Shown here piece after piece: positions 28,137-37,182 of a stretch of 64,000 nt of DNA. This DNA comes from Paludibacterium purpuratum (GTDB lineage: Bacteria > Pseudomonadota > Gammaproteobacteria > Burkholderiales > Chromobacteriaceae): assembly GCF_004363805.1 (NCBI RefSeq), contig NZ_SNZP01000002.1, positions 345,054-409,053 of the forward strand, given 5' to 3'. The notes below the pieces were generated by a model. The model was not told the origin of the DNA. It saw nothing but the letters and a program-made list of their open reading frames with translations, and made no database searches. How positions within the stretch are numbered: the stretch's first letter is position 1; each line of letters begins with the position of its first letter. The translations under genes and the position numbers were made by a program.

Positions 28137-28613
28137 ATGCAAATACCGAGCGACACCACCGTCTCTGTGCTCTTTACCCCGGAAGATCTCGCCTGCCGCG
28201 ATTCGTCGCAGGCGCTCGGCTACCTGATCCTGGGCGTCAAGCGCCGCCTGACGGAAATCCTGGAAGAAGAACTGGCGCCACTGGATCTAACCGCGGCGCA
28301 ATTCGCCGTGATCATGCAGCTCCATCGCGAGGAAGAAAGCACACCCGCCGGCTTCTGTCGCCTGCTCGACTATGATCCTGGCGCCATGACACGCCTGCTC
28401 TACCGCATCGAGCTCAAGGGGTTCATCCGCCGCCAACGCAATCCGCAAGATCGACGTTCGGTACGGTTCGCGCTCACCGACAGCGGCCGGGCATTATGCC
28501 CGCAGATGATCGCCAAGATCTGCAACGCGCACAACCGCCTATTGGCCGGCTTCTCCCACGATGAAGCCTTGCTGTTGAAGCAGATGTTGCAGCGCATGCT
28601 GCAAAACCGCTAA
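28137..28613 (+). CDS. MarR-family transcriptional regulator
   Basis: 158 residues with a winged helix-turn-helix in the middle (AAQFAVIMQLHREEESTPAGF; DYDPGAMTRLLYRIELKGFI; wing RRQRNPQDRRSVRF), typical of MarR/EmrR dimers that leave DNA when they bind phenolic or drug-like ligands. There is no ribosome binding site and the predicted start of transcription coincides with the ATG, so it is probably leaderless. It precedes an EmrB-type efflux gene by 30 bases and probably represses both. Confidence 0.9.
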   Translation: MQIPSDTTVSVLFTPEDLACRDSSQALGYLILGVKRRLTEILEEELAPLDLTAAQFAVIMQLHREEESTPAGFCRLLDYDPGAMTRLLYRIELKGFIRRQRNPQDRRSVRFALTDSGRALCPQMIAKICNAHNRLLAGFSHDEALLLKQMLQRMLQNR

Positions 28614-28643
28614 GCCCCGCTCCCTTCACTTCACAGGACCTCC

Positions 28644-30188
28644 ATGAGCCAGACAGACTCTGACGACCACACGCGCTTCAACGCCAGTCAATTGGCGCTT
28701 TTGACCCTGGGCCTCGGCCTCGGCACATTCATGGAGGTGCTGGACACCTCGATCGCCAACGTGGCGGTGCCGACCATCGCCGGCAGCCTGGGCGTCAGCG
28801 CGAATCAAGGCACCTGGGTCATCAGCTCTTACTCGGTTGCGGCGGCCATCGCCGTGCCGCTGACAGGCTGGCTGGCTCGCCAAGTGGGCGAGCACCGGCT
28901 GTTCATCGGTTCGCTGATCGCTTTCACGGTGTGCTCGATACTGTGCGGCCTGGCTCCCAATATGACGATGCTGGTGCTGTTCAGACTGCTGCAGGGGCTG
29001 GTTTCCGGCCCCATGGTACCGCTGTCGCAAACCATCTTGCTACGCCACTTTCCGATTCAGAAACGAGGCTTGGCCATGGCACTGTGGGCGATGACCGTGG
29101 TGGTGGCGCCGATTCTCGGCCCGCTGCTCGGTGGCTGGATCACGGAGAATTACCATTGGTCGTGGATTTTCTTCATCAACATGCCGGTCGGCATTGCCTC
29201 CGCACTGATCGTGCGCGGACTGCTCAAGGGGCGTGAAACGGCCATCCAGCGTTTACCGTTCGACCGTATCGGTCTCGCGCTGCTGGTCATCGGCATCGGC
29301 AGCCTGCAGATGCTGCTCGATCTGGGCAACGATCGCGACTGGTTCAGCTCGCCCTTCATTTTGACGCTGGGTATCGTCGCGGTCATTTGTTTGGTCTGGC
29401 TGGTGATCTGGGAATGGGGCGAGGTACATCCGGTGGTCGATCTGACGCTGTTCAAGAAGCGTAATTTCGCCTTCGGCGTACTCATGCTGGGCGTGGGTTA
29501 CATGACGTTTTTCAGTACGGTGGTGATCTTCCCGCTCTGGCTGCAACAGGTGATGGGCTACACCTCCGGGCTCGCCGGGCTCGCCACCGCGCCCACAGGC
29601 CTACTGGCGCTGGTGTGCTCGCCGATCGTCGGCAAAAATCTCAACCGCTGGGATGCGCGCGCGGTCGTCTCGCTGGGCTTTATCATCTTCGCCATCGTCA
29701 CCTTCTGGAGCGCGACTTTCACGCTCGACACCACCTTCGGCCAAGTCATTCAGCCACGCCTGCTTCAGGGCATAGGCATCGCCTGCTTCTTCGTACCGAT
29801 CAACACCATCATGTTGTCCGGTGTCGAGGAGCACCGGTTGGCGTCGGCATCGGGGTTGTCGAACTTCGTGCGCACGCTGTCCGGTGCCATCGGCACGTCG
29901 ATCAGCGTCACGCTCTGGGATCACCGAGCCATCTTCCATCATGCTCGGCTAGGCGAATCGATAGTCAACGGCACGGCGGCCACGCAAGACTACCTGGAAA
30001 AACTGGCCAGCCTCGGCATCGATGGCGGCCAAGCTCACGCGCAATTGGATCGTATCCTCACCGGGCAGGCCTACATGATGGCCGCCAACGATTTCTACCA
30101 CTTGTGCGGCGCCGTGTTCGTGCTGTTGATCGGCCTGGTTTGGCTGACCAAGCCCCAGCGCGGCGCGACAGCGGCACTGGGGCATTGA
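28644..30188 (+). CDS. EmrB/QacA-type drug efflux transporter (DHA2 MFS)
   Basis: 514 residues with about fourteen membrane helices. Motif LDTSIANVAVPTIAGSLG (helix 1) and GWLARQVGEHR (motif A loop) are those of DHA2 proton-driven multidrug exporters. No EmrA adaptor gene is adjacent, so it either works alone at the inner membrane or pairs with an adaptor encoded elsewhere. It ends seven bases before the convergent cytolysin stop. Confidence 0.9.
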   Translation: MSQTDSDDHTRFNASQLALLTLGLGLGTFMEVLDTSIANVAVPTIAGSLGVSANQGTWVISSYSVAAAIAVPLTGWLARQVGEHRLFIGSLIAFTVCSILCGLAPNMTMLVLFRLLQGLVSGPMVPLSQTILLRHFPIQKRGLAMALWAMTVVVAPILGPLLGGWITENYHWSWIFFINMPVGIASALIVRGLLKGRETAIQRLPFDRIGLALLVIGIGSLQMLLDLGNDRDWFSSPFILTLGIVAVICLVWLVIWEWGEVHPVVDLTLFKKRNFAFGVLMLGVGYMTFFSTVVIFPLWLQQVMGYTSGLAGLATAPTGLLALVCSPIVGKNLNRWDARAVVSLGFIIFAIVTFWSATFTLDTTFGQVIQPRLLQGIGIACFFVPINTIMLSGVEEHRLASASGLSNFVRTLSGAIGTSISVTLWDHRAIFHHARLGESIVNGTAATQDYLEKLASLGIDGGQAHAQLDRILTGQAYMMAANDFYHLCGAVFVLLIGLVWLTKPQRGATAALGH

Positions 30189-30195
30189 ACGGGTC

Positions 30196-31983
30196 TTAGC
30201 GCATGGACTCGTAGGCGCGCCAGGCGCATCGGCCCATCTCGTCGCCACTGTCGCATGCCGCCGTGTCGAACGACATGGCGGCGGCGCCCTCGCTGTCGAG
30301 TCCCACTTGCCGCCGCGTTGCCACATTAGTCAACCGATCCTTGTCCGTCCCCTCCCAACGCCACTCCTGGAAACCGTTCGGCTGGCAGGATTCGGCCGTG
30401 AGCCGGCCATCGCGCCAACCCGCCAGGCACAAGCCGGGCGACGCAACGGAGACGATCTGGTTGAGGTTGCGCTGCATCCATGTCTGTTGTCGCTTGGCGC
30501 CATCGCAAGCCTCCGGTCTCACCGGAAGCCCGGCCCCAACGAGCGCCAAGCAGTGCAGCGAGTCGTGCCGATACGCTTTCAACATCACAGTCGGTTCGGG
30601 CAAGAAGAAAGGCGATTGCCAATCGACGCGCAAAGTATCGGTAAAACGCAGTTCAGCGCCCGAACCGTAGGTTTCGTAGTCGCCGCCCAAACGCTTCTTC
30701 GAGATCCATGCCACAGTATCGGCGTAAGACTCGATGGAGACAGTGCTCTCCCCCTGTTTATCGAATGGCGCCTGGTAGGTGACCAAGTAGCCTGGCGCGA
30801 AATTGCCGTGCGACATGCCGCTCAAGCGAGGCTTGCCGGCCAAAGCGCTAGCGTCGCGGCCATGCATCTGTTCCTCGCTCAGCATCAACCGCCACGCCAA
30901 CTTGAATCGGTTGCCCGCCGTACTGTTGAAGGTTTCGTATTCATTGAGTTTGTACTTCAGGGTGGAACTGGTCGTCTGGCTGTCCCCGCCCTCCCCGCCC
31001 AAGGTGACGCCGGGCGATCCGCCAAGCGTCAACGACGCCGTGGCGCTGCGCTGCCGCATATCGCTACGAACGACTTCGACCTCCAAACCTCGTGCGACAT
31101 TCTTCGGCTCATGCTCGATCAGGCTGACGTCCCGATCGTTATCCAGGGAAATGGCTACGCCATACTCGTTGATGAAGGGACCGATCCACATATTGCTGCC
31201 ATCGTGGTCCCAATCCTCATTGCGCAGCGCATCGACCAAATGCCAGCCGCTGCCCCCTGCGTTGCCAAGCCCTTGCGAGATGCGCAACAAACGGCCTGGC
31301 GGCAAATGCCCCTGTGCACCGCGGCTGTTGGACGAAAAAAAATCGAACCGCACCTTGGTCGCATACGAGGCCCTTCCCGCGCAGGCATCGAAATGCGCCT
31401 TCCACTCGCGGGCACCGAAAAAGATTTTTCTCTCGAACCTGCCGGGGTACACGCAGGACAAGCCCAGATGGGCAATCGAGAGATGCACGGTTTTCCCGAC
31501 CAAAGCCGGCGCGGCTTGCGTTGGGGCGGTGTCGCGCTTGGCGCGTCGCGCCTGCGCACGCTCGCGTTTCAAGCGTTGCGCCATGCCGACATGCGCGCCG
31601 TAATCGGCCACGTACATATTGATCGAGCCGTCGGCATTGCGAATCGCCACGGCCATGGGCTTACCCGTCCGCAAACCGGATAGCCGTACCGCGACCTGGT
31701 CGGTCAAGCTGGCATCGTGCGCCTGGGTCGCGTCCAGAATCACAATCTCGCCACGCTGCAGACTGTCGAAAGCGGCCATGGCGGCCCGCCGAGGATCGGT
31801 CTGCGCCAGATTGAAATACGCCGGCGAATGCCTCTTCAGTACGTTCAGCACGGCTTGCCCTGCCGCCGAGAGCTCGCCAAACTCGCCGGCATGCACCGGC
31901 GCCACCGACCACAAGGAAACCAGACCCACCACCAAGATGCTGTTCGTCGGCCAATAGGCATGCCGTCGCCATAATGCCTTCAT
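30196..31983 (-). CDS. Secreted pore-forming cytolysin (VCC/VvhA leukocidin family) with lectin-like end
   Basis: 595 residues. A signal peptide (WPTNSILVVGLVSLWSVAPVH, cut near residue 32) is followed by a pro-domain (about 35-125), a very basic linker (RLKRERAQARRAKRD) that could be the activation cleavage site, and a leukocidin-like beta-barrel domain (about 145-440; WIGPFINEYGVAISLD, RLMLSEEQMHGRDAS). The C-terminus (about 455-595, with QTWMQRNLNQIVS and CLAGWRDGRL) looks like a ricin-type beta-trefoil lectin. This matches the Vibrio cholerae cytolysin/VvhA family of toxins that lyse eukaryotic cells. The ATG at 31983 has GGAGGG upstream. Activity is inferred from family. Confidence 0.82.
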   Translation of the reverse strand: MKALWRRHAYWPTNSILVVGLVSLWSVAPVHAGEFGELSAAGQAVLNVLKRHSPAYFNLAQTDPRRAAMAAFDSLQRGEIVILDATQAHDASLTDQVAVRLSGLRTGKPMAVAIRNADGSINMYVADYGAHVGMAQRLKRERAQARRAKRDTAPTQAAPALVGKTVHLSIAHLGLSCVYPGRFERKIFFGAREWKAHFDACAGRASYATKVRFDFFSSNSRGAQGHLPPGRLLRISQGLGNAGGSGWHLVDALRNEDWDHDGSNMWIGPFINEYGVAISLDNDRDVSLIEHEPKNVARGLEVEVVRSDMRQRSATASLTLGGSPGVTLGGEGGDSQTTSSTLKYKLNEYETFNSTAGNRFKLAWRLMLSEEQMHGRDASALAGKPRLSGMSHGNFAPGYLVTYQAPFDKQGESTVSIESYADTVAWISKKRLGGDYETYGSGAELRFTDTLRVDWQSPFFLPEPTVMLKAYRHDSLHCLALVGAGLPVRPEACDGAKRQQTWMQRNLNQIVSVASPGLCLAGWRDGRLTAESCQPNGFQEWRWEGTDKDRLTNVATRRQVGLDSEGAAAMSFDTAACDSGDEMGRCAWRAYESMR

Positions 31984-32112
31984 GATGCCACCCTCCATCT
32001 GAACATAAGACGGAGCAAGGCTAGGCGGGGGCGGCCACGGCAACAAGCTTGCGCGAACGCGGTATTTTATTGTGGAAAGATAACGGATCCGACCAGGGGA
32101 AACGGCGGGAAC

Positions 32113-32138
32113 CAGACCGCCGCGGATGCGGCGGTCTG
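32113..32138. terminator. 11-bp perfect hairpin after panD
   Basis: Arms 32113-32123 and 32128-32138 pair perfectly around GGAT, nine bases after the panD stop. There is no T-run, so termination may be Rho-dependent or weak. Confidence 0.5.
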
Positions 32139-32146
32139 CGCGGCGA

Positions 32147-32527
32147 TTACGCCGGCTGTGTGGGCACGGCGTGCTGGACTTCGGTCAAGCGATTTTCTGC
32201 GTCGACGAACACCAGTTTGGGACGCAGGCCGGCAAGCTCATGCTCTTCGTACTGCGCGAAGGTGGCGATGATCAGCAAGTCGCCGACGGCGGCGCGGCGG
32301 GCAGCCGAGCCGTTGACGGAGATGATGCCCGAACCGCGTTCGGCCTTGATGGCGTAGGTGGCGAAGCGCTCGCCGTTGGTGACGTTCCAGATCTGGATTT
32401 CTTCGAACTCGCGGATATCGGCGGCTTCCAGCAGATTTTCGTCGATGGCGCAGGAGCCGATGTAGTGCAGTTCGGCATGCGTGGTCGTGACGCGATGCAG
32501 TTTGGATTTCAGCATAGTGCGTTGCAT
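32147..32527 (-). CDS. panD: Aspartate 1-decarboxylase
   Basis: 126 residues, normal PanD size. It makes beta-alanine from aspartate for pantothenate. The self-cleavage pair Gly24-Ser25 (HYIGSCAID), which gives the pyruvoyl group, is intact, as are the active-site YIGS and NGSAARR blocks. It is the last gene of a panB-panC-panD run, 11 bases after panC. Confidence 0.96.
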   Translation of the reverse strand: MQRTMLKSKLHRVTTTHAELHYIGSCAIDENLLEAADIREFEEIQIWNVTNGERFATYAIKAERGSGIISVNGSAARRAAVGDLLIIATFAQYEEHELAGLRPKLVFVDAENRLTEVQHAVPTQPA

Positions 32528-32538
32528 ACGGTTCTCCT

Positions 32539-33375
32539 TCAGTCGCGTCGCACGTCGACGTTGTCGATCAATCGGGTTTTCCCCAGGCGGGCCGCCGCCA
32601 GCACCACCACGTGACGCTCGCCGGCGTGGGCGATCTCCAGCGTATCGGCTTGGCGTACCTCGATGTAGTCGACCTGCCAGCCATGGGCTTCCAAATCCTG
32701 GCGGGCAGCCTGCTCCATCCCGGCGTAGTCGCTATCGCCGGCCAGCAGGCGTTGGCGGATGGCGTCCAGGTTATGGAACAACCGCGGTGCCTCGGCGCGC
32801 TCGGCCGGGCTCAGATAACCGTTGCGAGACGACAGCGCCAAGCCATCCTCGGCGCGGCCGGTGTCGACACCCTTGATCTCGATATCGACGTCCAAGTCGG
32901 CCACCATCGCACGAATGATGTGCAGCTGCTGGAAGTCCTTCTTGCCGAAGCAGGCGACATCCGGCTCGACGATGTTGAACAGCTTGGTCACCACCGTGGC
33001 CACGCCGCGGAAGTGCCCCGGGCGGAAGGCGCCGCACAGTTCGTTCTGGATGTGCGGCGGCTCGACGTTGAAATCCTGCTTCACGCGCGGATACAGCGCC
33101 TGCTCGTCCGGGAAGAACAAGACATCGACCCCGGCGTCGATCAATTTCTGGCTGTCGGCCTCGAAAGTGCGCGGATAGGCGCCGAAATCCTCGCCCTGTC
33201 CAAACTGCAGCCGGTTGACGAAGATACTGACCACGACTTTCGATGCCTGCTGGCGCGCTTCGCGCACCAAGGCCAGATGGCCCGCATGCAGATTGCCCAT
33301 GGTCGGAACGAATGCCACCCGGCCTGCCGTCTTGCGCCAGGCGCGCATGTCGGCGATCGTACGGATGATTTCCAT
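32539..33375 (-). CDS. panC: Pantothenate synthetase
   Basis: 278 residues. It joins pantoate and beta-alanine with ATP. Signature MGNLHAGHL near residue 26 (HIGH-type motif), [25 protein letters not shown] and [16 protein letters not shown] are intact. Lies between panB (16 bases) and panD (11 bases) and is surely co-transcribed. Confidence 0.97.
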   Translation of the reverse strand: MEIIRTIADMRAWRKTAGRVAFVPTMGNLHAGHLALVREARQQASKVVVSIFVNRLQFGQGEDFGAYPRTFEADSQKLIDAGVDVLFFPDEQALYPRVKQDFNVEPPHIQNELCGAFRPGHFRGVATVVTKLFNIVEPDVACFGKKDFQQLHIIRAMVADLDVDIEIKGVDTGRAEDGLALSSRNGYLSPAERAEAPRLFHNLDAIRQRLLAGDSDYAGMEQAARQDLEAHGWQVDYIEVRQADTLEIAHAGERHVVVLAAARLGKTRLIDNVDVRRD

Positions 33376-33391
33376 TTTTATGCCAGTCCTT

Positions 33392-34183
33392 TCAGAAACA
33401 ATGTTCGGGCGCCGGGAAGCTTTGATCTTTCACCGAGCGCACATAGGTGGCCACGGCATCCTGGATGCTGTCGGCCCCCTGGAGGAAATTCTTGACGAAA
33501 CGGGCCTTCTTGCCCGGATAAACGCCGAGCATGTCGTGCAACACCAGCACTTGGCCGTCGACGTGTACGCCGGCGCCGATGCCGATGGTCGGCACCGCCA
33601 CGGCCTCGGTGATGCGCGTCGCAAGATCCGCCGGCACGCATTCCATCAAAACCATGCTCGCACCAGCCTCGGCCAGCGTCTTGGCGTCATGGAGAATACG
33701 CTCGGCATCGGACTCGCTCTTGCCCTGCACGCGATAACCGCCGAAGGTGTTGACGAACTGCGGCGTCAAACCGATATGCGAACACACCGGGATACCGCGC
33801 TCGACCAGGAAACGGGTGGTCTCGGCCATGAAGGCGCCGCCCTCGAGCTTGACCATGTGGGCACCGGCCTGGATCAGGCGAGCAGAGCTTGCGAAGGCCT
33901 GCTGCGGCGACTCCTGATAGCTGCCGAACGGCAGATCCGCCAGCACCAACGCGCGACGCGCGCCTTGAGCCACACAGCGGGTGTGGTACACCATCTCGTC
34001 AAGCGTAACCGGCAAGGTGGAGTCGTGAGATTGCACCACCATGCCGAGCGAGTCGCCGATCAGCAGAATGTCCACGCCGGCTTCGTCCAGCAAAGTGGCG
34101 AAGCTGGCGTCGTAGCAGGTCAACATGGCGATCTTTTCGCCCTCCTGCCTCATTTTGCTTAACGTGCTCACAGTCATTTTCAT
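33392..34183 (-). CDS. panB: 3-methyl-2-oxobutanoate hydroxymethyltransferase
   Basis: 263 residues. First committed step of pantothenate synthesis, making ketopantoate with 5,10-methylene-THF. Blocks [42 protein letters not shown] and [17 protein letters not shown] are typical. The ATG at 34183 is preferred because AAAGG then has normal spacing; a start nine bases upstream would leave no gap after it. Confidence 0.96.
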   Translation of the reverse strand: MKMTVSTLSKMRQEGEKIAMLTCYDASFATLLDEAGVDILLIGDSLGMVVQSHDSTLPVTLDEMVYHTRCVAQGARRALVLADLPFGSYQESPQQAFASSARLIQAGAHMVKLEGGAFMAETTRFLVERGIPVCSHIGLTPQFVNTFGGYRVQGKSESDAERILHDAKTLAEAGASMVLMECVPADLATRITEAVAVPTIGIGAGVHVDGQVLVLHDMLGVYPGKKARFVKNFLQGADSIQDAVATYVRSVKDQSFPAPEHCF

Positions 34184-34210
34184 GCCAATCATCCTTTTGG
34201 CGTCGGAAAA

Positions 34211-34837
34211 TCAGACGCTTTTATTGAAGTAGCTGCGCTGGCCGCGCATCTCGCTGATGCAGCGCAACAATAAATCAAAATCCTCCTGATTATCAATGAG
34301 ATTCAGGTGGTCGGTATTCACAATCAATAACGGTGCGGCATCGAAGTCGTAGAAGAATTGGCTGTAGGCCTCGTGTACGCGCTTGATGTAGCCGTCGGGG
34401 AAACCGTTCGGGGTTCGGGCGGCCAACCGCCCTACCAGCGTCTCGGGCGAAGCTTCGAGATAGATCACCAGATCGGGGGTCGGATGTTCGATGGCGAGTG
34501 CGCCGGCCAGTTGCCGGTAGAGCGCCAGTTCGTCGCGATCGAGGTTGATGGCGGCAAACAAGTCGTCGCGCTCGAACATGAAATCGGCCACGCGTGCCTG
34601 ATTCATCAAGTCGCCCTGTTGCATCTGCCGGGCGAGTTCGCGCCGCGCCAGCAGGAAGCTCAGTTGAGCCGAGAGAGCATGATGCTGGAACTGGCTATAG
34701 AAGCGCGGCAAAAACGGGTTCTCTTCCGGCTTTTCGGCCACAAGGCGAACGCCCCAGTGCTCGGCCAGGCGACGGGCCAGCGTGGACTTCCCCGCACCGA
34801 TCGGTCCTTCCACCACCACGTAGCGTTTTGTATTCAT
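34211..34837 (-). CDS. Deoxynucleoside kinase (deoxyadenosine/deoxyguanosine kinase-like)
   Basis: 208 residues. Walker A GPIGAGKST near residue 10 and a DRY/ERD-type motif (FERDDLFAAINLDRDE) place it in the dNK/dGK family, which salvages deoxynucleosides to monophosphates. Its ATG overlaps the folK stop by four bases. The placement between folK and panB is often conserved in beta-proteobacteria. Substrate preference not determined by sequence. Confidence 0.88.
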   Translation of the reverse strand: MNTKRYVVVEGPIGAGKSTLARRLAEHWGVRLVAEKPEENPFLPRFYSQFQHHALSAQLSFLLARRELARQMQQGDLMNQARVADFMFERDDLFAAINLDRDELALYRQLAGALAIEHPTPDLVIYLEASPETLVGRLAARTPNGFPDGYIKRVHEAYSQFFYDFDAAPLLIVNTDHLNLIDNQEDFDLLLRCISEMRGQRSYFNKSV

Positions 34838-35337
34838 TCGGAACTTTCGTTGTCTTCGACCTGCAGGCGCTCGATCCCCGCCGACGGGCAGTGCGCGGCA
34901 AGTTCGGCCGCGCTGCCGTGGGTGCCGATCGCGAGATCGGGCGCCAGCTCGGCCAGCGGATACAACACGAAGGCACGCTCATGCATTCGTGGATGCGGCA
35001 AGATCAAATCGGAGCCATTCAATACCACCCCCTGGAACCAAAGCAGATCCAGATCCAGGATACGAGGCGCGTTGCGGAAACTGCGCACGCGACCGAAATC
35101 GGTCTCGATGGCGAACAGGGCTTGTAACAGGTCGGCCGGCGCGAGCTCGGTATCCAGCTCGGCGACGGCATTGATGAAATCGGGTTGGTCGAGATAGCCG
35201 ACCGGCGTGGTGCGATACAGCGAGGAGGCGCGAACCAGGCGGGTTCCGGGTAACAAGGCAAGGGCCGCGAAGGCGGCCCTGATTTGCCGTGCCGGGCGTT
35301 CCAGATTGCTGCCCAGCGCCACAAAGGCTCGCGTCAT
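34834..35337 (-). CDS. folK: 6-hydroxymethyl-7,8-dihydropterin pyrophosphokinase
   Basis: 167 residues. Transfers pyrophosphate from ATP to the pterin in folate synthesis. Motifs VALGSNLERP near residue 6, SLYRTTPVGYLDQPDFINAV, and the catalytic block RILDLDLLWFQ with LPHPRMHERAFVLYPL are present. Overlaps pcnB and the dNK gene by four bases each, so the three are translationally coupled. Confidence 0.95.
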   Translation of the reverse strand: MTRAFVALGSNLERPARQIRAAFAALALLPGTRLVRASSLYRTTPVGYLDQPDFINAVAELDTELAPADLLQALFAIETDFGRVRSFRNAPRILDLDLLWFQGVVLNGSDLILPHPRMHERAFVLYPLAELAPDLAIGTHGSAAELAAHCPSAGIERLQVEDNESSE

Positions 35338-36695
35338 GCATCGCTCTCCGGCGCGCCGCCACCCGGTTTACGACGACGCCGCGGACGACGCTTGCGCGGT
35401 GCGCGCGCATCGCCTAGATCGCTGGACTTGGCGTCTTCCATCAGCGCCTCGCGCTCTTCGGCATCGCCATGTTGGAACGATGCCCACCAAGTCACCAGCG
35501 CGCGCGGCACTTCGCCGGCCTCGGCGCGCAGCGCCAGGAAGTCGAAGGCGGCGCGGAAACGCGGCTGTTCGAGGAAACGGTAGGGACGCTGGCCGACGCG
35601 GCTGTCGAAGCGCGACTGCAACGTCCAGATTTCGCGCATGGTGACGCTGTAACGGCGCGGGATCGCCAGGGTCTCGTCCTGCTCGCCCTCGACATCGCCG
35701 ATGGCGTGTAACAGAGCCGGCAGAGAGCGCTCGCCCTGCGTCTGGCGCGACTGCCAGCGCTGGTTGACCTGGCGCCACAGCAACGTGGCAAGCAAGAAAC
35801 CGACCGAAATCGGCTTATCCTCGCGGATTCGGGAATCGGTGCTGGCCAACGCCAGCTTGAGAAAGCGATGATCGTCGCTCTCGCCGCCCAGCACGACGTC
35901 GAGCAGCGGGAAAGCCCCATGCGACAACCCTTCGTCGCGCAGTTTCATCAAGCAGGCATAGGCCTGGCCGGACATCAGCAACTTGAGCATCTCGTCGAAC
36001 AGGCGGGCCGCCGGTTCGCGCTTGAGCAGATGCGCATGCGAACGGATCGGCTTTTGCGTGTGCGGATCGATCTCGAAACCGAGCTTGGCCGCCAGCCGCA
36101 CCGCGCGCAGCATGCGCACCGGATCTTCCTGGTAACGCCGGGCCGGCTGGCCGATCATCACCAGGCGCCGGGCGTGCAGATCTTTCACGCCGTGCTGATA
36201 GTCGACGATGGTTTCGCTGGACGGATCGTAGAACAGCGCGTTGACGGTAAAGTCGCGGCGATGGGCGTCCTCTTCCTGCGTGCCATAGCTATTGTCGGCC
36301 ATAATACGGCCGGTTTCGTTGGTGTCGTGGATGCTGCCGCCGCGGAAGGTGGTGACCTCGATGGTCTCGGGCCCCATCATGACGTGCACGATGCGAAAGC
36401 GCCGGCCGATGATGCGCGAACGGCGGAAACAGTGGTGCACTTGCTCCGGCGTGGCGTTGGTCGCCACGTCGAAATCCTTGGGCACCACGCCGAGCAGCAA
36501 GTCGCGCACAGCGCCGCCGACGACGTAGGCGGAGAACCCCTCTTCCTGTAGGCGCGTGGTCACCTTGAGCGCCGCGCGGCTGATTTGTTCGCGGCGAACG
36601 CCATGCTGTGCCAGCGGAATCACACGCGGGCGGGCCCGGCCCCTGCCCAGGCCTACGGGCAGTTCGAGCATTTTACGGAAAAGCTTGCGGATCAT
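35334..36695 (-). CDS. pcnB: Poly(A) polymerase I
   Basis: 453 residues. Adds 3' poly(A) tails to RNA, promoting decay. The nucleotidyltransferase signature VGGAVRDLLLGVVPKDFDVAT near residue 60 and the RNA/tRNA-binding RRDFTVNALFYDP block are clear. The basic N-terminal extension and Arg-rich end (RKRRPRRRRKPGG) separate it from CCA-adding enzymes. First gene of pcnB-folK-dNK-panBCD. Confidence 0.9.
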   Translation of the reverse strand: MIRKLFRKMLELPVGLGRGRARPRVIPLAQHGVRREQISRAALKVTTRLQEEGFSAYVVGGAVRDLLLGVVPKDFDVATNATPEQVHHCFRRSRIIGRRFRIVHVMMGPETIEVTTFRGGSIHDTNETGRIMADNSYGTQEEDAHRRDFTVNALFYDPSSETIVDYQHGVKDLHARRLVMIGQPARRYQEDPVRMLRAVRLAAKLGFEIDPHTQKPIRSHAHLLKREPAARLFDEMLKLLMSGQAYACLMKLRDEGLSHGAFPLLDVVLGGESDDHRFLKLALASTDSRIREDKPISVGFLLATLLWRQVNQRWQSRQTQGERSLPALLHAIGDVEGEQDETLAIPRRYSVTMREIWTLQSRFDSRVGQRPYRFLEQPRFRAAFDFLALRAEAGEVPRALVTWWASFQHGDAEEREALMEDAKSSDLGDARAPRKRRPRRRRKPGGGAPESDA

Positions 36696-36879
36696 GAGGG
36701 ATAGATATGTATTGGGTGGATGCGCCGGGGCGACAATCTCAAGAGCAGGATTATAGCCTGAATCCGATCCGAATAAATACCCGTTTCTGTTATATCACCC
36801 GTTGGATACCCCCAAGCGCCCCCGCCATCGGGGCAATTCATTTGCGCTGCGAACCCCTATCCGAGGCCAATTTTCGGGC

Positions 36880-36908
36880 TTGACAGCGCGATGCCGCCGT
36901 CGGATGAT
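36880..36908 (+). promoter_or_regulatory. Promoter of the tandem RNA element
   Basis: A perfect -35 TTGACA (36880-36885) stands 17 bp before GATGAT (36903-36908, four of six matches to TATAAT). Transcription would begin near 36915, at the first base of motif copy A. Confidence 0.6.
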
Positions 36909-36913
36909 GGAAC

Positions 36914-37014
36914 GGCGCCGATTTGAAACAGCTTGCGGGCGCGGTAAAAATGCCAGCTAAAGCGTGAGAAACGGTCCATACCCGCTTCGCGCCAAGGCCA
37001 AGCGGGTTTTGTTT
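36914..37014 (+). ncRNA. Structured RNA candidate, copy A, ending in a terminator
   Basis: Starting at the predicted promoter, bases 36914-36965 form a motif shared with copy B (GGCGCCGA start, CTTGCxGGGCGC, an A-rich AAAAAT loop, then GCTAAAGCGT). It is followed by an intrinsic terminator (arms 36981-36987 and 37000-37006, then TTTTGTTTT). The transcript would be about 95-100 nt: either a small RNA or a riboswitch-like leader that ends early. No known family is recognised. Confidence 0.5.
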
Positions 37015-37015
37015 T
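36981..37015 (+). terminator. Intrinsic terminator after RNA motif copy A
   Basis: 7-bp stem CCCGCTT/AAGCGGG with a 12-nt loop and TTTT-G-TTTT tail. No gene ends before it on this strand. Confidence 0.75.
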
Positions 37016-37075
37016 GGCATTCGCTTCGATGCTGTTTCGCTTCGGATTACGTAACACATGGCCTCTCGCGAGGCC

Positions 37076-37128
37076 GGCGCCGAGTTAATCGACAACTTGC
37101 AGGGCGCCGAAAAATCCTGCTAAAGCGT
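37076..37128 (+). ncRNA. Structured RNA candidate, copy B, in the leader of a small gene
   Basis: Repeats the copy-A motif: GGCGCCGA, CTTGCAGGGCGC, AAAAAT and GCTAAAGCGT in the same order and spacing. The GCAGG and CCTGC segments can pair to form the same hairpin. It ends 54 bases before the ATG of the small gene at 37183. Confidence 0.5.
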
Positions 37129-37182
37129 CGCCTGGCGGTCGTCGGCCGGGCGCGCAAGCCCCGTGACCGATTGGAGAGAACC

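Larger units (their letters stand above)
36696..37182. other. Long spacer with tandem RNA-like elements
   Basis: This 487-base gap between pcnB and a small unknown gene contains no convincing gene in its first part. It holds a TTGACA-N17-GATGAT promoter (36880-36908) and two related ~52-nt motifs, the first followed by an intrinsic terminator. These are listed separately. Confidence 0.6.

Noticed and set aside
34211..34837. Calling the kinase thymidylate or dephospho-CoA kinase
   Set aside because: Motifs fit the deoxynucleoside kinase family; dephospho-CoA and thymidylate kinase motifs are absent.
36914..37128. Assignment of the tandem motif to glycine, c-di-GMP, preQ1 or cobalamin riboswitches
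   Set aside because: The conserved nucleotides of those classes, as I know them, are not present; resemblance is limited to short A-rich loops.
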